A stretch of 64,000 nucleotides of DNA from Roseivirga seohaensis (GTDB lineage Bacteria > Bacteroidota > Bacteroidia > Cytophagales > Cyclobacteriaceae): assembly GCF_001592945.1 (NCBI RefSeq), contig NZ_LRPB01000003.1:30576-94575 (forward strand), given 5' to 3'. Of this stretch, positions 54,006-63,979 are shown one piece after another; position 1 is the stretch's first letter, and each line of letters starts with the position of its first letter. The notes below the pieces were generated by a model that was not told the origin of the DNA, did not search any database, and saw only the letters and a program-made list of their open reading frames with translations. The position numbers and the translations under genes are program-made.

Positions 54006-54021
54006 TAGACCGATTAGTCTA
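54006..54021. promoter_or_regulatory. TetR operator upstream of the TetR gene
   Basis: TAGACCGATTAGTCTA, matching TAGAC-N6-GTCTA, 19 bases before the TetR ATG. With the copy at 53401 it forms an autoregulated pair. Confidence 0.8.
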
Positions 54022-54057
54022 GTGATTCAAAAATTATTTTCCTCCACTCCAATAAAA

Positions 54058-54090
54058 CAAAAAAAGCCAACCGTTTTTCAACAGTTGGCT
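54058..54090 (-). terminator. dnaK terminator
   Basis: On the minus strand, 10-bp arms AGCCAACTGT / ACGGTTGGCT (one G-T pair) with a 6-base loop are followed by a run of T. Confidence 0.88.
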
Positions 54091-54113
54091 TCTCATTTAT
54101 ATTAAATCGAGTA

Positions 54114-56030
54114 CTACTTAACTTCTTCGTACTCTACATCAGATACATCACCTGACTTTGAATCGTCACTGGCACCAGTATTTGCATCTGCTCCACCTTG
54201 CGCACCTGCAGCGTCAGCTCCTTGGCTCGCAGCGTACATTTCTTGAGAAGCAGCTTCCCAAGCCTTGTTCAAAGTTTCCATTGCGGCATCAATACCGGCA
54301 ATGTCTTGACTTCCGTGAGCAGTTTTCAAATTAGCAAGGGCTTCTTCGATTGGCTTTTTATTGCCTTCTGAAAGCTTGTCGCCATATTCTTCTAATTGCT
54401 TTTCTGTTTGGAAAATCAATGAGTCAGCGGTATTCAATTTCTCAACCTTCTCTTTTTCCCTTTTGTCAGACTCAGCATTGGCCTCAGCTTCTTGCTTCAT
54501 TTTATTGATTTCCTCCTCTGTTAAACCAGAAGAAGCCTCAATTTTGATTTTCTGCTCTTTACCTGTGCCTTTATCTTTAGCCGAAACGCTCATGATACCA
54601 TTGGCATCGATATCGAATGTTACTTCGATTTGAGGTACACCTCTTCGTGCTGGTGGAATATCACTCAAGTGGAATCTACCGATCGTTCTGTTGTCTTTCG
54701 CCATTGGTCTTTCACCTTGCAATACGTGAATTTCTACAGAAGGCTGATTATCGGCAGCAGTAGAGAAAACCTCTGATTTCTTGGCCGGAATAGTAGTGTT
54801 CGACTCAATCAATTTAGTGAACACGCCACCCATGGTTTCGATACCTAGTGAAAGAGGCGTTACATCAAGTAACAATACATCTTTTACTTCACCAGTTAAT
54901 ACACCACCTTGAATAGCTGCACCAATCGCTACTACCTCATCAGGGTTTACACCTTTTGAAGGTTTTTTACCGAAGAATGCTTCTACTACTTCCTGAATTT
55001 TAGGGATTCTTGTAGAACCACCTACCAAGATTACTTCATCAATATCTCCAGTGCTATAACCTGCATCAGACAAAGCCTTTTTCACTGGCTCCATTGATCT
55101 TTTTACCAAGTTGTCTGCTAAAGACTCGAATTTTGCTCTTGACAATGTTCTTACCAAGTGCTTTGGCACACCGTCAACTGGCATAATGTATGGCAAGTTG
55201 ATTTCAGTAGAGTTAGAAGAAGACAATTCGATTTTTGCTTTCTCCGCAGCTTCCTTCAATCTCTGAAGTGCCATCGGATCTTTTCTCAAATCAATTCCTT
55301 CGTCCTTGTTGAACTCATCTGCCAACCAGTCGATGATTACTTGGTCAAAGTCATCACCACCTAGGTGAACGTCACCATTAGTAGATTTCACTTCGAACAC
55401 GCCATCGCCCAATTCTAAGATTGAGATATCGAAAGTACCTCCACCTAAATCGTACACTGCGATTTTTTGGTCTTTGTCTTTTTTATCCAAGCCATATGCT
55501 AAAGCTGCTGCAGTAGGCTCGTTAATAATTCTCTTTACTTCTAAACCAGCAATTTGTCCAGCTTCTTTTGTAGCCTGACGCTCAGCATCGTTAAAGTAAG
55601 CAGGTACAGTAATTACTGCTTCTGATACTTCTGTTCCTAAATAATCTTCGGCAGTAGACTTCATTTTCTGAAGAATCATTGCAGAAAGCTCTTGAGGAGT
55701 ATACATTCTATCACCGATTTTTACTCTTACGGTGTCGTTATTCCCCTTTTCAACTTCGTATGAAATACCTCTTAGTTCTTCAGAAACATTCGAGAATTTC
55801 TTTGCCATAAATCTCTTAATAGAGCTTACAGTATTTTTAGGGTTAGTGATCGCCTGTCTCTTCGCAGGGTCACCCACTTTACGCTCTCCGTTACCATTGT
55901 CCAAAAATGCCACAATAGACGGAGTTGTTCTTCTACCTTCGCTATTAGGGATTACCACAGGCTCATTACCTTCCATTACGGCAACGCACGAGTTGGTAGT
56001 TCCTAAGTCAATTCCAATAATTTTTCCCAT
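54114..56030 (-). CDS. dnaK: Chaperone DnaK (Hsp70)
   Basis: ATP-dependent Hsp70 chaperone; 638 residues, normal length. It starts [19 protein letters not shown], with ATPase phosphate-binding [15 protein letters not shown], the linker [16 protein letters not shown] and a substrate-binding domain. The C-terminus is acidic ([17 protein letters not shown]), as usual. It is monocistronic with its own terminator; dnaJ and grpE are not adjacent. Its promoter region carries three TGTCA repeats. Confidence 0.98.
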   Translation of the reverse strand: MGKIIGIDLGTTNSCVAVMEGNEPVVIPNSEGRRTTPSIVAFLDNGNGERKVGDPAKRQAITNPKNTVSSIKRFMAKKFSNVSEELRGISYEVEKGNNDTVRVKIGDRMYTPQELSAMILQKMKSTAEDYLGTEVSEAVITVPAYFNDAERQATKEAGQIAGLEVKRIINEPTAAALAYGLDKKDKDQKIAVYDLGGGTFDISILELGDGVFEVKSTNGDVHLGGDDFDQVIIDWLADEFNKDEGIDLRKDPMALQRLKEAAEKAKIELSSSNSTEINLPYIMPVDGVPKHLVRTLSRAKFESLADNLVKRSMEPVKKALSDAGYSTGDIDEVILVGGSTRIPKIQEVVEAFFGKKPSKGVNPDEVVAIGAAIQGGVLTGEVKDVLLLDVTPLSLGIETMGGVFTKLIESNTTIPAKKSEVFSTAADNQPSVEIHVLQGERPMAKDNRTIGRFHLSDIPPARRGVPQIEVTFDIDANGIMSVSAKDKGTGKEQKIKIEASSGLTEEEINKMKQEAEANAESDKREKEKVEKLNTADSLIFQTEKQLEEYGDKLSEGNKKPIEEALANLKTAHGSQDIAGIDAAMETLNKAWEAASQEMYAASQGADAAGAQGGADANTGASDDSKSGDVSDVEYEEVK

Positions 56031-56093
56031 GATGTATAAATGATTTCTTTTCTGTTGCTATTTAAACTCACTCCGTATTTATCAATGGTTGTG

Positions 56094-56131
56094 CCAAAGG
56101 AATTAGCCTGACATTTGGTGACACAATGACA
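56094..56131 (-). promoter_or_regulatory. dnaK promoter region with TGTCA repeats
   Basis: On the minus strand TTCCTTTG (56101-56094) is a near-consensus -7 element. Around the expected -33 lie three copies of TGTCA, whose complements start at 56109, 56119 and 56127 (spacings of 10 and 8), which could be a heat-shock regulator site. Confidence 0.5.
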
Positions 56132-56142
56132 GAAACGGACAC

Positions 56143-56171
56143 AAAAAAAGTCTAGCCGACTGACTAGACTT
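56143..56171 (-). terminator. Terminator of the 56197-56817 gene
   Basis: 8-bp arms AAGTCTAG / CTAGACTT, 8-base loop, T-run on the minus strand. It separates this gene from dnaK. Confidence 0.88.
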
Positions 56172-56196
56172 CTGTTTTACAAGGCCAAAACCAGTT

Positions 56197-56817
56197 TTAA
56201 GCCATCTCAACGTTTTCCAAAGTGAAGGTAAAAGGAGTAGCATTCGCTCCATATCCGCCACCTGTCATTACAATATCGGCAGAGGCAATGCCTAAAAGTG
56301 AAATCTCTGTATTAATACTACTAATGATAGCCGAATTCATGATTTGACCTTGAGTGATTTGAGAAGCTACTCCAATAAAAATTGTTGGTTTGAATTCAAA
56401 AGCTGCTTGTTGAGCAGGAACAATATTTGATTTCAAAGCAGCCACACTCCCATCTCTATAAACATAACCACTCACGGCTCCCTTTTGAAGAGAATTTTTA
56501 AGCACAATTTGATTTGCTGCAGTGGCTGGACCTGAGTATTGAATTAAATCACCAGAAGGTGCCAAAACCATTTCGAAAGCCTGCCCAGGCATGGCAGATA
56601 ATTTTGGAGTATAGTTTCCGTAACTATCGCTCATGGCTACTTGATATAAACTTGAATAAGTAAAAGGATGGTAATCTCCTTGACCACAGTTCTTAATAAC
56701 TTTCCATGCTACTGCAATTTCATCGAAGTCTGCGGCTACGTTTTTCTGAAAAATAACGATCTCTGAGTTATTCTGATCGTTGGATTTGTTAACAAAATTC
56801 AATTGTACTGTGCTCAT
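56197..56817 (-). CDS. Hypothetical soluble protein
   Basis: 206 residues, no signal peptide or membrane segment, starting MSTVQLNFVNKSNDQNNSEI. The sequence is rich in Ala, Gly, Ser and Val with alternating strands, including WKVIKNCGQGDYHPFTYSS and MTGGGYGANATPFTF. It probably forms a beta-sandwich. No motif that I recognise. It has its own terminator and lies directly upstream of the dnaK promoter. I cannot assign a function. Confidence 0.6.
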   Translation of the reverse strand: MSTVQLNFVNKSNDQNNSEIVIFQKNVAADFDEIAVAWKVIKNCGQGDYHPFTYSSLYQVAMSDSYGNYTPKLSAMPGQAFEMVLAPSGDLIQYSGPATAANQIVLKNSLQKGAVSGYVYRDGSVAALKSNIVPAQQAAFEFKPTIFIGVASQITQGQIMNSAIISSINTEISLLGIASADIVMTGGGYGANATPFTFTLENVEMA

Positions 56818-57034
56818 GAGGTAAGGTTAGGCTTTTATTATACAATAAATATGATTAAATATTTTCGAACAAAAGTTAAAACTATTAATCTCTAAAACCA
56901 ACTAATACAACAATCAATAATTGCAGGTTGCTTTCAAATAGCCTACACCTATTTTGACCTAAACTCAGATTTTGAACCATATTTTCCTGACTACGCTCTG
57001 AATGCCTAACTTGCTAAACAAATGACAGAAAAAT

Positions 57035-57949
57035 ATGGCTGCTATTTTTTATTACCTCTTTGTTAAGCCAGTATCGCTATTACCATTGCGGCTCACTTAT
57101 GTGATTTCCGATATTTCATGCTTCTTTATATATAGAATTTTTGGCTATCGAAAAAAAGTGGTGACCACTAACCTCAAAAACTCTTTTCCAAATATGTCCG
57201 AAAAGGAGATTAAGGAAATTAGAAAGAAATTTTACAGTCACTTTACAGATTTCCTATTTGAGAGTTTTCGGAATTTCAGTATTACTGAAGAAGAAACATT
57301 GGCTCGTTTCAAGGTTGTCAACCCTGAAATTTTAAAACCGTTTGCTGATGCCAACCGAAGTGTGATTATTGTGGGTGGCCACTATAACAATTGGGAAATG
57401 CTGGCCGTTGGCATCGACCATTATATTGAACATCAAAGCGTGGCGATATACCACAAACTGGGGAACAAGTTTATAGACAATAAAGTGTTAAAATCGAGAT
57501 GCAAGTTTGGTTTGAAGCTTATCTCACGTCCAGAAGTAAAATCCTTTTTTGCGAATGACAATCAACTCACCACAACGATTTTTGGATCAGATCAATCGCC
57601 TAGTATAGCCAAGAAGGTATATTGGACTCGCTTTTTGAATCAGGACACTCCGGTAATGTTTGGGGTTGAAAAATTCGCCAAAGAAAAAAACTACCCTGTG
57701 GTTTATGGCGGTATTCGGAAAGTAAAGCGCGGCTATTATGAATTCGAGCTTGAATTACTTTTTGACGAACCTACTTTATGTAAGCATGGCGAAATCACAG
57801 AGGCGCACACCAAGTGCCTAGAAAAACAAATTATTGAAGATCCTCAATACTGGCTTTGGACGCACAAGCGCTGGAAAAGAAAGCGAAAGCCAGAAGAATT
57901 AGATGAAGCCAAAACAGTTAAAGATCAATTGGCTGAAATTAAGGTTTAA
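57035..57949 (+). CDS. Lysophospholipid/lipid A acyltransferase (LpxL/HtrB family)
   Basis: 304 residues. One N-terminal transmembrane segment precedes the acyltransferase site GGHYNNWEM, with the H-x4-E pair His-116 and Glu-121, and later FGSDQSPS and a basic C-terminus (THKRWKRKRKPEE). This family adds secondary acyl chains to lipid A or phospholipid precursors at the inner membrane. It stands alone ahead of prfC. Confidence 0.92.
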   Translation: MAAIFYYLFVKPVSLLPLRLTYVISDISCFFIYRIFGYRKKVVTTNLKNSFPNMSEKEIKEIRKKFYSHFTDFLFESFRNFSITEEETLARFKVVNPEILKPFADANRSVIIVGGHYNNWEMLAVGIDHYIEHQSVAIYHKLGNKFIDNKVLKSRCKFGLKLISRPEVKSFFANDNQLTTTIFGSDQSPSIAKKVYWTRFLNQDTPVMFGVEKFAKEKNYPVVYGGIRKVKRGYYEFELELLFDEPTLCKHGEITEAHTKCLEKQIIEDPQYWLWTHKRWKRKRKPEELDEAKTVKDQLAEIKV

Positions 57950-58024
57950 AGCTATCCTGCCGTTGGTCAAGAATTCTGACCTCCATACATTGAGTAAAGA
58001 GCATGTGCCTCGCACTTTTTCTTT

Positions 58025-58032
58025 TATCTTTG
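58025..58032 (+). promoter_or_regulatory. prfC -7 element
   Basis: TATCTTTG, 20 bases before the prfC ATG; the following bases CAGC make TTTGCAG as at the ribosomal genes. Confidence 0.6.
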
Positions 58033-58052
58033 CAGCTTAATTCAAAAAGCGT

Positions 58053-59633
58053 ATGGGTTTAAAGGAGGAGATAGCAAAAAGAAGAACTTTCGGAATTATT
58101 AGTCACCCCGATGCGGGAAAGACTACTCTGACTGAAAAACTACTTCTTTTTGGTGGAGCAATTCAGAAGGCTGGAGCTGTAAAATCCAGCAAAATCGATA
58201 TGCACGCGCGCTCCGACTGGATGGAGATAGAAAAGCAGAGAGGTATTTCTGTGGCCACTTCTGTAATGGCTTTTGAATATGAAGGCATGAAGGTGAACCT
58301 ACTCGATACTCCTGGTCACCAAGATTTTGCCGAAGATACTTACCGAACATTAACAGCAGTTGATTCTGTTGTGATGGTGGTGGATTGCGTAAAGGGTGTG
58401 GAAATCCAGACAGAAAAACTGATGGAAGTTTGCCGTATGCGTAACACGCCTGTGATTTCTTTCATCAATAAAATGGATAGAGAAGGCAAAGACCCTTACG
58501 ATTTATTGGAAGAAATTGAAGGCCGCTTAAACATCAATGTTCATCCGCTCAGTTGGCCAATCGGTATCGGAAAAAACTTTAAAGGGGTTTACAGCCTTTA
58601 CGACAAAAGCTTAAGACTTTTTCAACCTAGCAAGCAAAGACTCTACGAGGAAACCGTAAAATTATCGGACATTAACAGCCCCGATTTAGAAAAATATATT
58701 GGAGAAAAAGACGCGAACCAGCTTCGCGAAGATGTTGAGCTTCTTCAAGATTTATATGGCGACTTAGATGTAGACGCCTATTTGAATGGAGAAATCGCTC
58801 CTGTATTCTTTGGCTCTGCCGTGAATAATTTTGGAGTGAAAGAGCTTTTAGACACTTTCCTTAAAATTTCACCCAAACCACTGGCCAGAAGTACTGACGA
58901 AAGACTGGTTGAACCCACAGAAGAAAAGTTTACAGGTTTTATCTTTAAGGTACATGCCAACATGGATCCAAAGCATAGAAACCGAATTGCTTTCTTGAGA
59001 ATATGTTCAGGTAAATTTGAAAGAGGAAGCAATTATTACCATACCCGTCAGGATAAGAAGTTTAGGATTTCGCAAGCCACCGCTTTTATGGCGCAGGATA
59101 AAGAAACCATTGACGAGGCTTGGCCAGGTGACATCATAGGCTTGTACGACACCGGCAACTTCAAAATTGGGGATACGCTTTCTGAAGGAGAAAAAGGTAC
59201 TTACAAAGGCATTCCTAGCTTCTCTCCAGAGATTTTCCGCGAAGTAATTAACCGCGATGCCATGAAAACCAAGCAACTTGAAAAGGGCTTGAACCAACTT
59301 ATGGATGAAGGTGTTGCGCAGTTGTTCAGTTATGAATTAGGGTCTAGAAAAGCAGTGGGTGTAGTAGGACAGCTTCAGTTTGAAGTAATTCAATACCGAT
59401 TGAAAAACGAATATGGAGCTTCTGCCGACTTTGTGCCAATTCAGGTACATAAGGCCTGTTGGTTCTCTTCAAAAGACCCTAAAAAACTGGATGCCTTTAT
59501 TGATTCTAAACAGCGCCATATTGCCAGAGATAAAGATGGTAAGTTGGTGTTTATGGCCGAATCAAGGGCTTGGCTACAAATGGTTCAGGATAATTTTCCT
59601 GAAATTGATTTTCACTTTACTAGCGAATTCTAA
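58053..59633 (+). CDS. prfC: Peptide chain release factor 3
   Basis: GTPase that removes RF1/RF2 after termination; 526 residues. G-domain motifs are [13 protein letters not shown] (G1), [12 protein letters not shown] (G2), DTPGHQDF (G3) and NKMD (G4), followed by domains II and III of the RF3 type. Its stop overlaps the start of the RluA gene by one base (TAATG), so the two are translationally coupled. Confidence 0.97.
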   Translation: MGLKEEIAKRRTFGIISHPDAGKTTLTEKLLLFGGAIQKAGAVKSSKIDMHARSDWMEIEKQRGISVATSVMAFEYEGMKVNLLDTPGHQDFAEDTYRTLTAVDSVVMVVDCVKGVEIQTEKLMEVCRMRNTPVISFINKMDREGKDPYDLLEEIEGRLNINVHPLSWPIGIGKNFKGVYSLYDKSLRLFQPSKQRLYEETVKLSDINSPDLEKYIGEKDANQLREDVELLQDLYGDLDVDAYLNGEIAPVFFGSAVNNFGVKELLDTFLKISPKPLARSTDERLVEPTEEKFTGFIFKVHANMDPKHRNRIAFLRICSGKFERGSNYYHTRQDKKFRISQATAFMAQDKETIDEAWPGDIIGLYDTGNFKIGDTLSEGEKGTYKGIPSFSPEIFREVINRDAMKTKQLEKGLNQLMDEGVAQLFSYELGSRKAVGVVGQLQFEVIQYRLKNEYGASADFVPIQVHKACWFSSKDPKKLDAFIDSKQRHIARDKDGKLVFMAESRAWLQMVQDNFPEIDFHFTSEF

Positions 59634-60358
59634 TGGAAAAAATAGTTCAACCTATCTATGAAGACAATCACCTGCTGATTGTTAATAAACCTGCTGGAAT
59701 ACTGGTTCAAGGTGATAACACTGGCGACAAGCCATTGGTAGACTACTGCAAAGACTACATAAAAGAGAAATACAATAAGCCTGGGGCCGTGTTTTTAGGC
59801 GTGGTTCATAGAATAGACAGGCCAGTAAGTGGAATTGTGGTTTTTGCTCGTACCTCAAAGGCACTGGAAAGAATGAACAAACTTTTCTCAACCAGAAAAG
59901 TGCAAAAAACCTATTGGGCTGTGGTGAAAAGAAAACCAAGACAACCCGAAGGGAAATTAATCAGTTGGTTGAAAAAAGACCCTTCTAAAAACATTACCAC
60001 TGCCTACGATTACCAAGAAGAAGGTTCGCAAAAAGCCGAACTTGATTTTAAGGTTTTAGGTAAATTGAACGATCATTACCTGATTGAAGTAAAACCAATT
60101 ACTGGTCGTCCGCATCAGATTAGGGTTCAACTTTCTGAGTTGGGCTGCCCTATCCGTGGCGACTTGCGTTATGGTTTTTCTAAACCGAATCCAGATAAAA
60201 GCATTAACCTACATGCCAAAGGACTTTATTTTGAGCACCCAATAAAAAAAGAGCCTTTGATCATCCGCGCTGGTTTGCCTAACGATCAGTTTTGGGAGCA
60301 ATTCCTAACCTTAGAGAAGATCAAAATCAAGGACAAAAACGTAGATAAAATTTACTAA
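59633..60358 (+). CDS. RluA-family pseudouridine synthase
   Basis: 241 residues. Catalytic motif HRIDRPVSGIVVFA with the nucleophilic Asp-62. It has no N-terminal S4 domain, so it resembles the small RluA/TruC class acting on tRNA or rRNA uridines. It forms a unit with prfC. The target uridine cannot be inferred. Confidence 0.92.
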   Translation: MEKIVQPIYEDNHLLIVNKPAGILVQGDNTGDKPLVDYCKDYIKEKYNKPGAVFLGVVHRIDRPVSGIVVFARTSKALERMNKLFSTRKVQKTYWAVVKRKPRQPEGKLISWLKKDPSKNITTAYDYQEEGSQKAELDFKVLGKLNDHYLIEVKPITGRPHQIRVQLSELGCPIRGDLRYGFSKPNPDKSINLHAKGLYFEHPIKKEPLIIRAGLPNDQFWEQFLTLEKIKIKDKNVDKIY

Positions 60359-60383
60359 TTAATACAAAAGCCAATTTTAAAAC

Positions 60384-60746
60384 ATGCAGAACGATCCAGA
60401 ATTAAACGGCAAATACTTGGGCACTATTACCAAGGATTTTGTGCTGGTGGCCGATACATTGAAAGAAGCGGCTTACCAAGTAAAAAAGAGGGGGTTCTCT
60501 GAATTCCCAATCTTCCCTATTTCTAAAACCGACATCTCTGTTGGGCAACTATTAATAGGAAAGAATGAAATGAACACTACTTGGAACTACTCTATTACCT
60601 ACTTAGATGAATTTGTGCAGCGCAAACTGGTAGAAGATGAAGAGGCGTTCAAAAAGGCTTACAAAGATCCTGATGAATTTTGCTGCCTTTTCGTAGTAGA
60701 TCAGGAGTTCACCAACTTCCTTTTTATCCCTTATCCTGAAGATTAA
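60384..60746 (+). CDS. Conserved hypothetical protein
   Basis: 120 residues, soluble, starting MQNDPELNGKYLGTITKDFV, with GFSEFPIFPISKTDISVGQ and the end EFTNFLFIPYPED. No domain name known to me, but its codon use and clean frame show it is real. It follows the RluA gene by 25 bases and is probably co-transcribed. Function unknown. Confidence 0.7.
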   Translation: MQNDPELNGKYLGTITKDFVLVADTLKEAAYQVKKRGFSEFPIFPISKTDISVGQLLIGKNEMNTTWNYSITYLDEFVQRKLVEDEEAFKKAYKDPDEFCCLFVVDQEFTNFLFIPYPED

Positions 60747-60752
60747 ATCTCG

Positions 60753-60833
60753 AACCCTCCAAAAGTTCTCCTTTTAGCATTTGACTAGGTGATTTAACAT
60801 TGTCAATATTGTTATTTCAACTTTTGGAGGGTT
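60753..60833. repeat. Inverted repeat with 15-bp perfect arms
   Basis: AACCCTCCAAAAGTT (60753-60767) and AACTTTTGGAGGGTT (60819-60833), 51-base loop, right after a gene stop. Compared with 43049-43110, two T in one arm are C and the two matching A in the other are G, so pairing is preserved. Confidence 0.8.
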
Positions 60834-60907
60834 TATAGGCTATAGCGCTTCATAACCAATCCTCAAATTCTTCGTTCTCTTTTCAATATATTCCATTAAA
60901 TTGATGT

Positions 60908-61201
60908 ATGGGGGAAATTGCGGAAGAAACAAGAAACATGGTGCGCGGCCTGCTGACCAAGCTTTCGGACATGAGGACAGGTTTAACATGGAGAATCAAT
61001 AATACTTATAGCAATGGCATTGACAATACCGTGCTCGAAATCCTGATTTTTGAAAGTCGTGAACAAACAGGAAGAATCGCTTTTCAGCTTGAAGATGGCC
61101 ATGTTATTAACTACCGCTATAAGGAAGTAAAAAAGCAATTGCCTGCGCAAATCATGGATGTACTTTTAGATGTAATCAGTTTTGAAATGACGGTTGCTTA
61201 G
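60908..61201 (+). CDS. Conserved hypothetical protein
   Basis: 97 residues, soluble, start MGEIAEETRNMVRGLLTKLS; the C-terminus is helical (PAQIMDVLLDVISFEM). No family recognised. Its end overlaps the converging aminotransferase gene by 26 bases. It lies downstream of the inverted repeat at 60753-60833. Confidence 0.6.
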   Translation: MGEIAEETRNMVRGLLTKLSDMRTGLTWRINNTYSNGIDNTVLEILIFESREQTGRIAFQLEDGHVINYRYKEVKKQLPAQIMDVLLDVISFEMTVA

Positions 61202-62027
61202 TTTCTTCAGCTAATAGCTTAGCGTAGCCTTCCATCAGTAGTTTCGTTTTAGCTCCTACTTTTCCGTCAGCAATTTCTTGATCATCAATTTTTACCACAG
61301 GCATTACCTTTTTATTTGTGCTTGTTATAAAAACTTCTTGAGCTGCCAAAACCTCTGATAAAGCAATTGGCCTTACTTCAACTACGAAACCAAGCTGAGG
61401 AGCCAAATTCACCACATTCATTCGGGTAATCCCAGGCAAAACGCCTTCTTCATTTGTAATCAGTTTGTTTCCTTCTACTAAAAACACATTACTGCGCGAA
61501 ACCTCACTGATATAATGGCCATCATGATAAAGCACGTCAATATGCCCTTTCTGCTTCCATATGGGCTCTAACCGAACTGCGGTAGCATAATTGGTGGTTT
61601 TCACTTGGGGCATTTCGCGGGTAAACTGATGTGTCATTAAACTCACTCCCTCTGCATAAAACGATGGATTCGTTTCCGAAACTGCCGTATTGGTAATTAC
61701 TAAATTGGGTTTTCCAGCCGAAAAACCATCGGGCGAAGCACCACCCGTCATTAACACTTTGACGCCCGAAAGGGGAAACTCATTGTGCTGAATAATCTTA
61801 AAAATGGCAGTTTCTATTTCATTTCGAGAGAAAGGAATTTCCATTCCCAACAAAAGCGCAGAGCTTTCAAAACGGTTTAAATGAGCCTCCATAAAAGCAG
61901 GCGCTCCATTATACACTTTGAAATAATCGAAAATTCCGAAACCGCGTAATACGCCTACATCATCAATTGAAAAGGTAATTGACTCTTTTGGAACAAATTT
62001 ACCGTTGAAGAATTGGATCGCTTGCAT
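61176..62027 (-). CDS. Class IV aminotransferase (branched-chain or D-amino-acid type)
   Basis: 283 residues from the ATG at 62027 (MQAIQFFNGKFVPKESITFS); the in-frame start at 62048 adds seven residues. The PLP lysine is in QVKTTNYATAVRL; the family also shows ISEVSRSNVFLV and GITRMNVVNLAP. Members include branched-chain aminotransferase, D-amino-acid transaminase and aminodeoxychorismate lyase. The length and the SEVSRSNVF region fit the last two about equally. No neighbouring pathway gene decides between them. Confidence 0.88.
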   Translation of the reverse strand: MQAIQFFNGKFVPKESITFSIDDVGVLRGFGIFDYFKVYNGAPAFMEAHLNRFESSALLLGMEIPFSRNEIETAIFKIIQHNEFPLSGVKVLMTGGASPDGFSAGKPNLVITNTAVSETNPSFYAEGVSLMTHQFTREMPQVKTTNYATAVRLEPIWKQKGHIDVLYHDGHYISEVSRSNVFLVEGNKLITNEEGVLPGITRMNVVNLAPQLGFVVEVRPIALSEVLAAQEVFITSTNKKVMPVVKIDDQEIADGKVGAKTKLLMEGYAKLLAEETKQPSFQN

Positions 62028-62158
62028 AACTGAAAAATTATGGAGCAAATATGTCTAAATTTTCAAAACTGAGTCTTACCATTGCAGAAAAACTAATGAG
62101 GTATCAGCCGTTAGCCCGAAAAATTATAGATTAAAGAAAAATTGCTCGATTTGCTGAA

Positions 62159-62911
62159 ATGGCTAAAGACTACTATCAAATATTGGGGGTTACCGAAAAC
62201 GCTGATCAGCAAGAAATTAAAAAGGCATATCGACAAAAAGCACTTGAGCTTCACCCCGATGTAAACCCATCCCCGGAAGCTGTTGCTGTTTTTCAAGAAG
62301 TGAAAGAAGCTTATGAAGTTTTAGGCGATGCAGAAGCCCGATTGCATTATGACAGCGGAACGATAATTATCAATTTCGAAGATTTTGAAGAACCCGCCCA
62401 AAGGCAGTATTACCAGACTGAACCTCAGCCCGTTCCTACCAATTTTAAAATCTATGCTAAACAAAGCACGCGATTATGTGCATTAGCGCTGGTTTTCAGT
62501 TTAACCTTCTTCTTTGACTTCTTCGTTCAACGCAATTTAGGCAATGTAGAAGTTGAATATGCCGAAGTGAGTGATTACAGTGGTAGAAATGGCGGTCGTT
62601 ATTTTATGAATGTGGCAACCACAGCCGGCAGCTTTAAGACTGTAACTTATGGAAGCTCAATTTATGCGGGTGAAATTCTTGAAATGAAAAAGAGCCACAT
62701 TTATGGTTTCCTCAAATACAAAAGGGCAAGCGAAACACGATTTCAATTCACCTATAATACTCCTTCAATGATATTCTTTATGGCGGGGCTTGTGTTGCTG
62801 GCTGGAATTTTCGGAATTATTCCCAACACAAAACCCGAACGAAAATTTAATGCTGCCATTATCGGCTGCTTTTTCAGCCTTACCTTAGTTATCTTCCTTT
62901 TGGCCGCTTAA
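62159..62911 (+). CDS. J-domain (DnaJ-like) membrane protein
   Basis: 250 residues. An N-terminal J-domain ([22 protein letters not shown] at 32-34) is followed by a linker and two or three transmembrane helices ([48 protein letters not shown]). It lacks the zinc-finger and C-terminal domains of DnaJ, so it is a specialised co-chaperone that may recruit DnaK to a membrane client. It overlaps the converging thiL gene by 27 bases. Confidence 0.9.
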   Translation: MAKDYYQILGVTENADQQEIKKAYRQKALELHPDVNPSPEAVAVFQEVKEAYEVLGDAEARLHYDSGTIIINFEDFEEPAQRQYYQTEPQPVPTNFKIYAKQSTRLCALALVFSLTFFFDFFVQRNLGNVEVEYAEVSDYSGRNGGRYFMNVATTAGSFKTVTYGSSIYAGEILEMKKSHIYGFLKYKRASETRFQFTYNTPSMIFFMAGLVLLAGIFGIIPNTKPERKFNAAIIGCFFSLTLVIFLLAA

Positions 62912-63934
62912 ATGATTCCAGCCCTGAGCTTTTAATTCCACCAAATTATTGTTTTTAGTTACCAATCTGTTCCCCTTAGTTAACTCTTGCGTATGGCCAA
63001 TAAAATGGATGTCCTCGTGTTTTTCTAACTTTTCGTAATCCTCTTGCTTAATGGTGAAAAGCAATTCGTAATCCTCTCCTCCATTCAGTGCACAAGTAAT
63101 TGGGTCGAGATTAAACTCCACTGCAGTTTCATAAGTCTGTCGGTCGATCGGAATTTTATCTTCATAAACCTGAATACCTACGCCCGAATGAGTGCTCAAA
63201 TGCAAACACTCCGAAGCCAGTCCATCCGAAATATCAATCATAGAAGTAGGTACTACACCAAACTCAGCCAATTCATGAATAATATCCATTCTGGCAATAG
63301 GTTTTAGCTGGCGCTGAACAATGTACTCGTAGTTTTCTAATTGCGGCTGCAAATTTGGATTGGCCATAAAAGCCTGCTTTTCTCGTTCCATTACCTGAAG
63401 CCCCATAAAGGCACCTCCCAAATCGCCAGTAGCGCAAAGAATATCGCCAACTTTCGCTCCTTTTCTGTAGGCTACTTTTTCCTTCTCCACCTTACCAAAA
63501 ACCGAAATAGAAATGATCAGTCCACTTTTTGAAGTGGTGGTATCTCCGCCCACAATATCTACTTGAAATGCTTTGGCAGCTGCTTTCATCCCTTCGTAAA
63601 GGGCTTCAATGGCTTCTACCGAAAAACGATTGCTCAAGCCTAAAGAAACGGTTACCTGTTCTGGTTTACCATTCATGGCAGCAATATCAGACACGTTTAC
63701 CGAAATGGCTTTGTAGCCCAAATGCTGTAACGGCACATAAGATAAATCAAAATGCACTCCTTCTACCAGCATATCGGCTGCTAATAAACCATACTGATCA
63801 CCAGTATTGATTACCGCGGCATCGTCTCCAATACCCGTCACAGTACTGTGGTTCTGTGTGCTAATTCCCTCGGCTAATCGATTGATCAATCCAAATTCAC
63901 CTAGTTGAGATAATTCTGTTCTACTTTCTGACAT
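62885..63934 (-). CDS. thiL: Thiamine-monophosphate kinase
   Basis: 349 residues from the ATG at 63934; an in-frame start at 63976 lies upstream of the promoter's -7 element and is excluded. The ThiL motifs are [12 protein letters not shown] (Mg-ATP), [28 protein letters not shown] and [12 protein letters not shown]. It makes thiamine diphosphate from thiamine monophosphate, the cofactor needed by OdhA in this window. No TPP riboswitch is seen upstream. Confidence 0.95.
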   Translation of the reverse strand: MSESRTELSQLGEFGLINRLAEGISTQNHSTVTGIGDDAAVINTGDQYGLLAADMLVEGVHFDLSYVPLQHLGYKAISVNVSDIAAMNGKPEQVTVSLGLSNRFSVEAIEALYEGMKAAAKAFQVDIVGGDTTTSKSGLIISISVFGKVEKEKVAYRKGAKVGDILCATGDLGGAFMGLQVMEREKQAFMANPNLQPQLENYEYIVQRQLKPIARMDIIHELAEFGVVPTSMIDISDGLASECLHLSTHSGVGIQVYEDKIPIDRQTYETAVEFNLDPITCALNGGEDYELLFTIKQEDYEKLEKHEDIHFIGHTQELTKGNRLVTKNNNLVELKAQGWNHLSGQKEDN

Positions 63935-63955
63935 GGCTTTTCCTCGTTTCGGTCG

Positions 63956-63963
63956 CAAAGATA
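63956..63963 (-). promoter_or_regulatory. thiL -7 element
   Basis: On the minus strand TATCTTTG, followed by CGACC, 21 bases before the thiL ATG at 63934. Confidence 0.6.
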
Positions 63964-63979
63964 CTATTTTAGTCAATAG

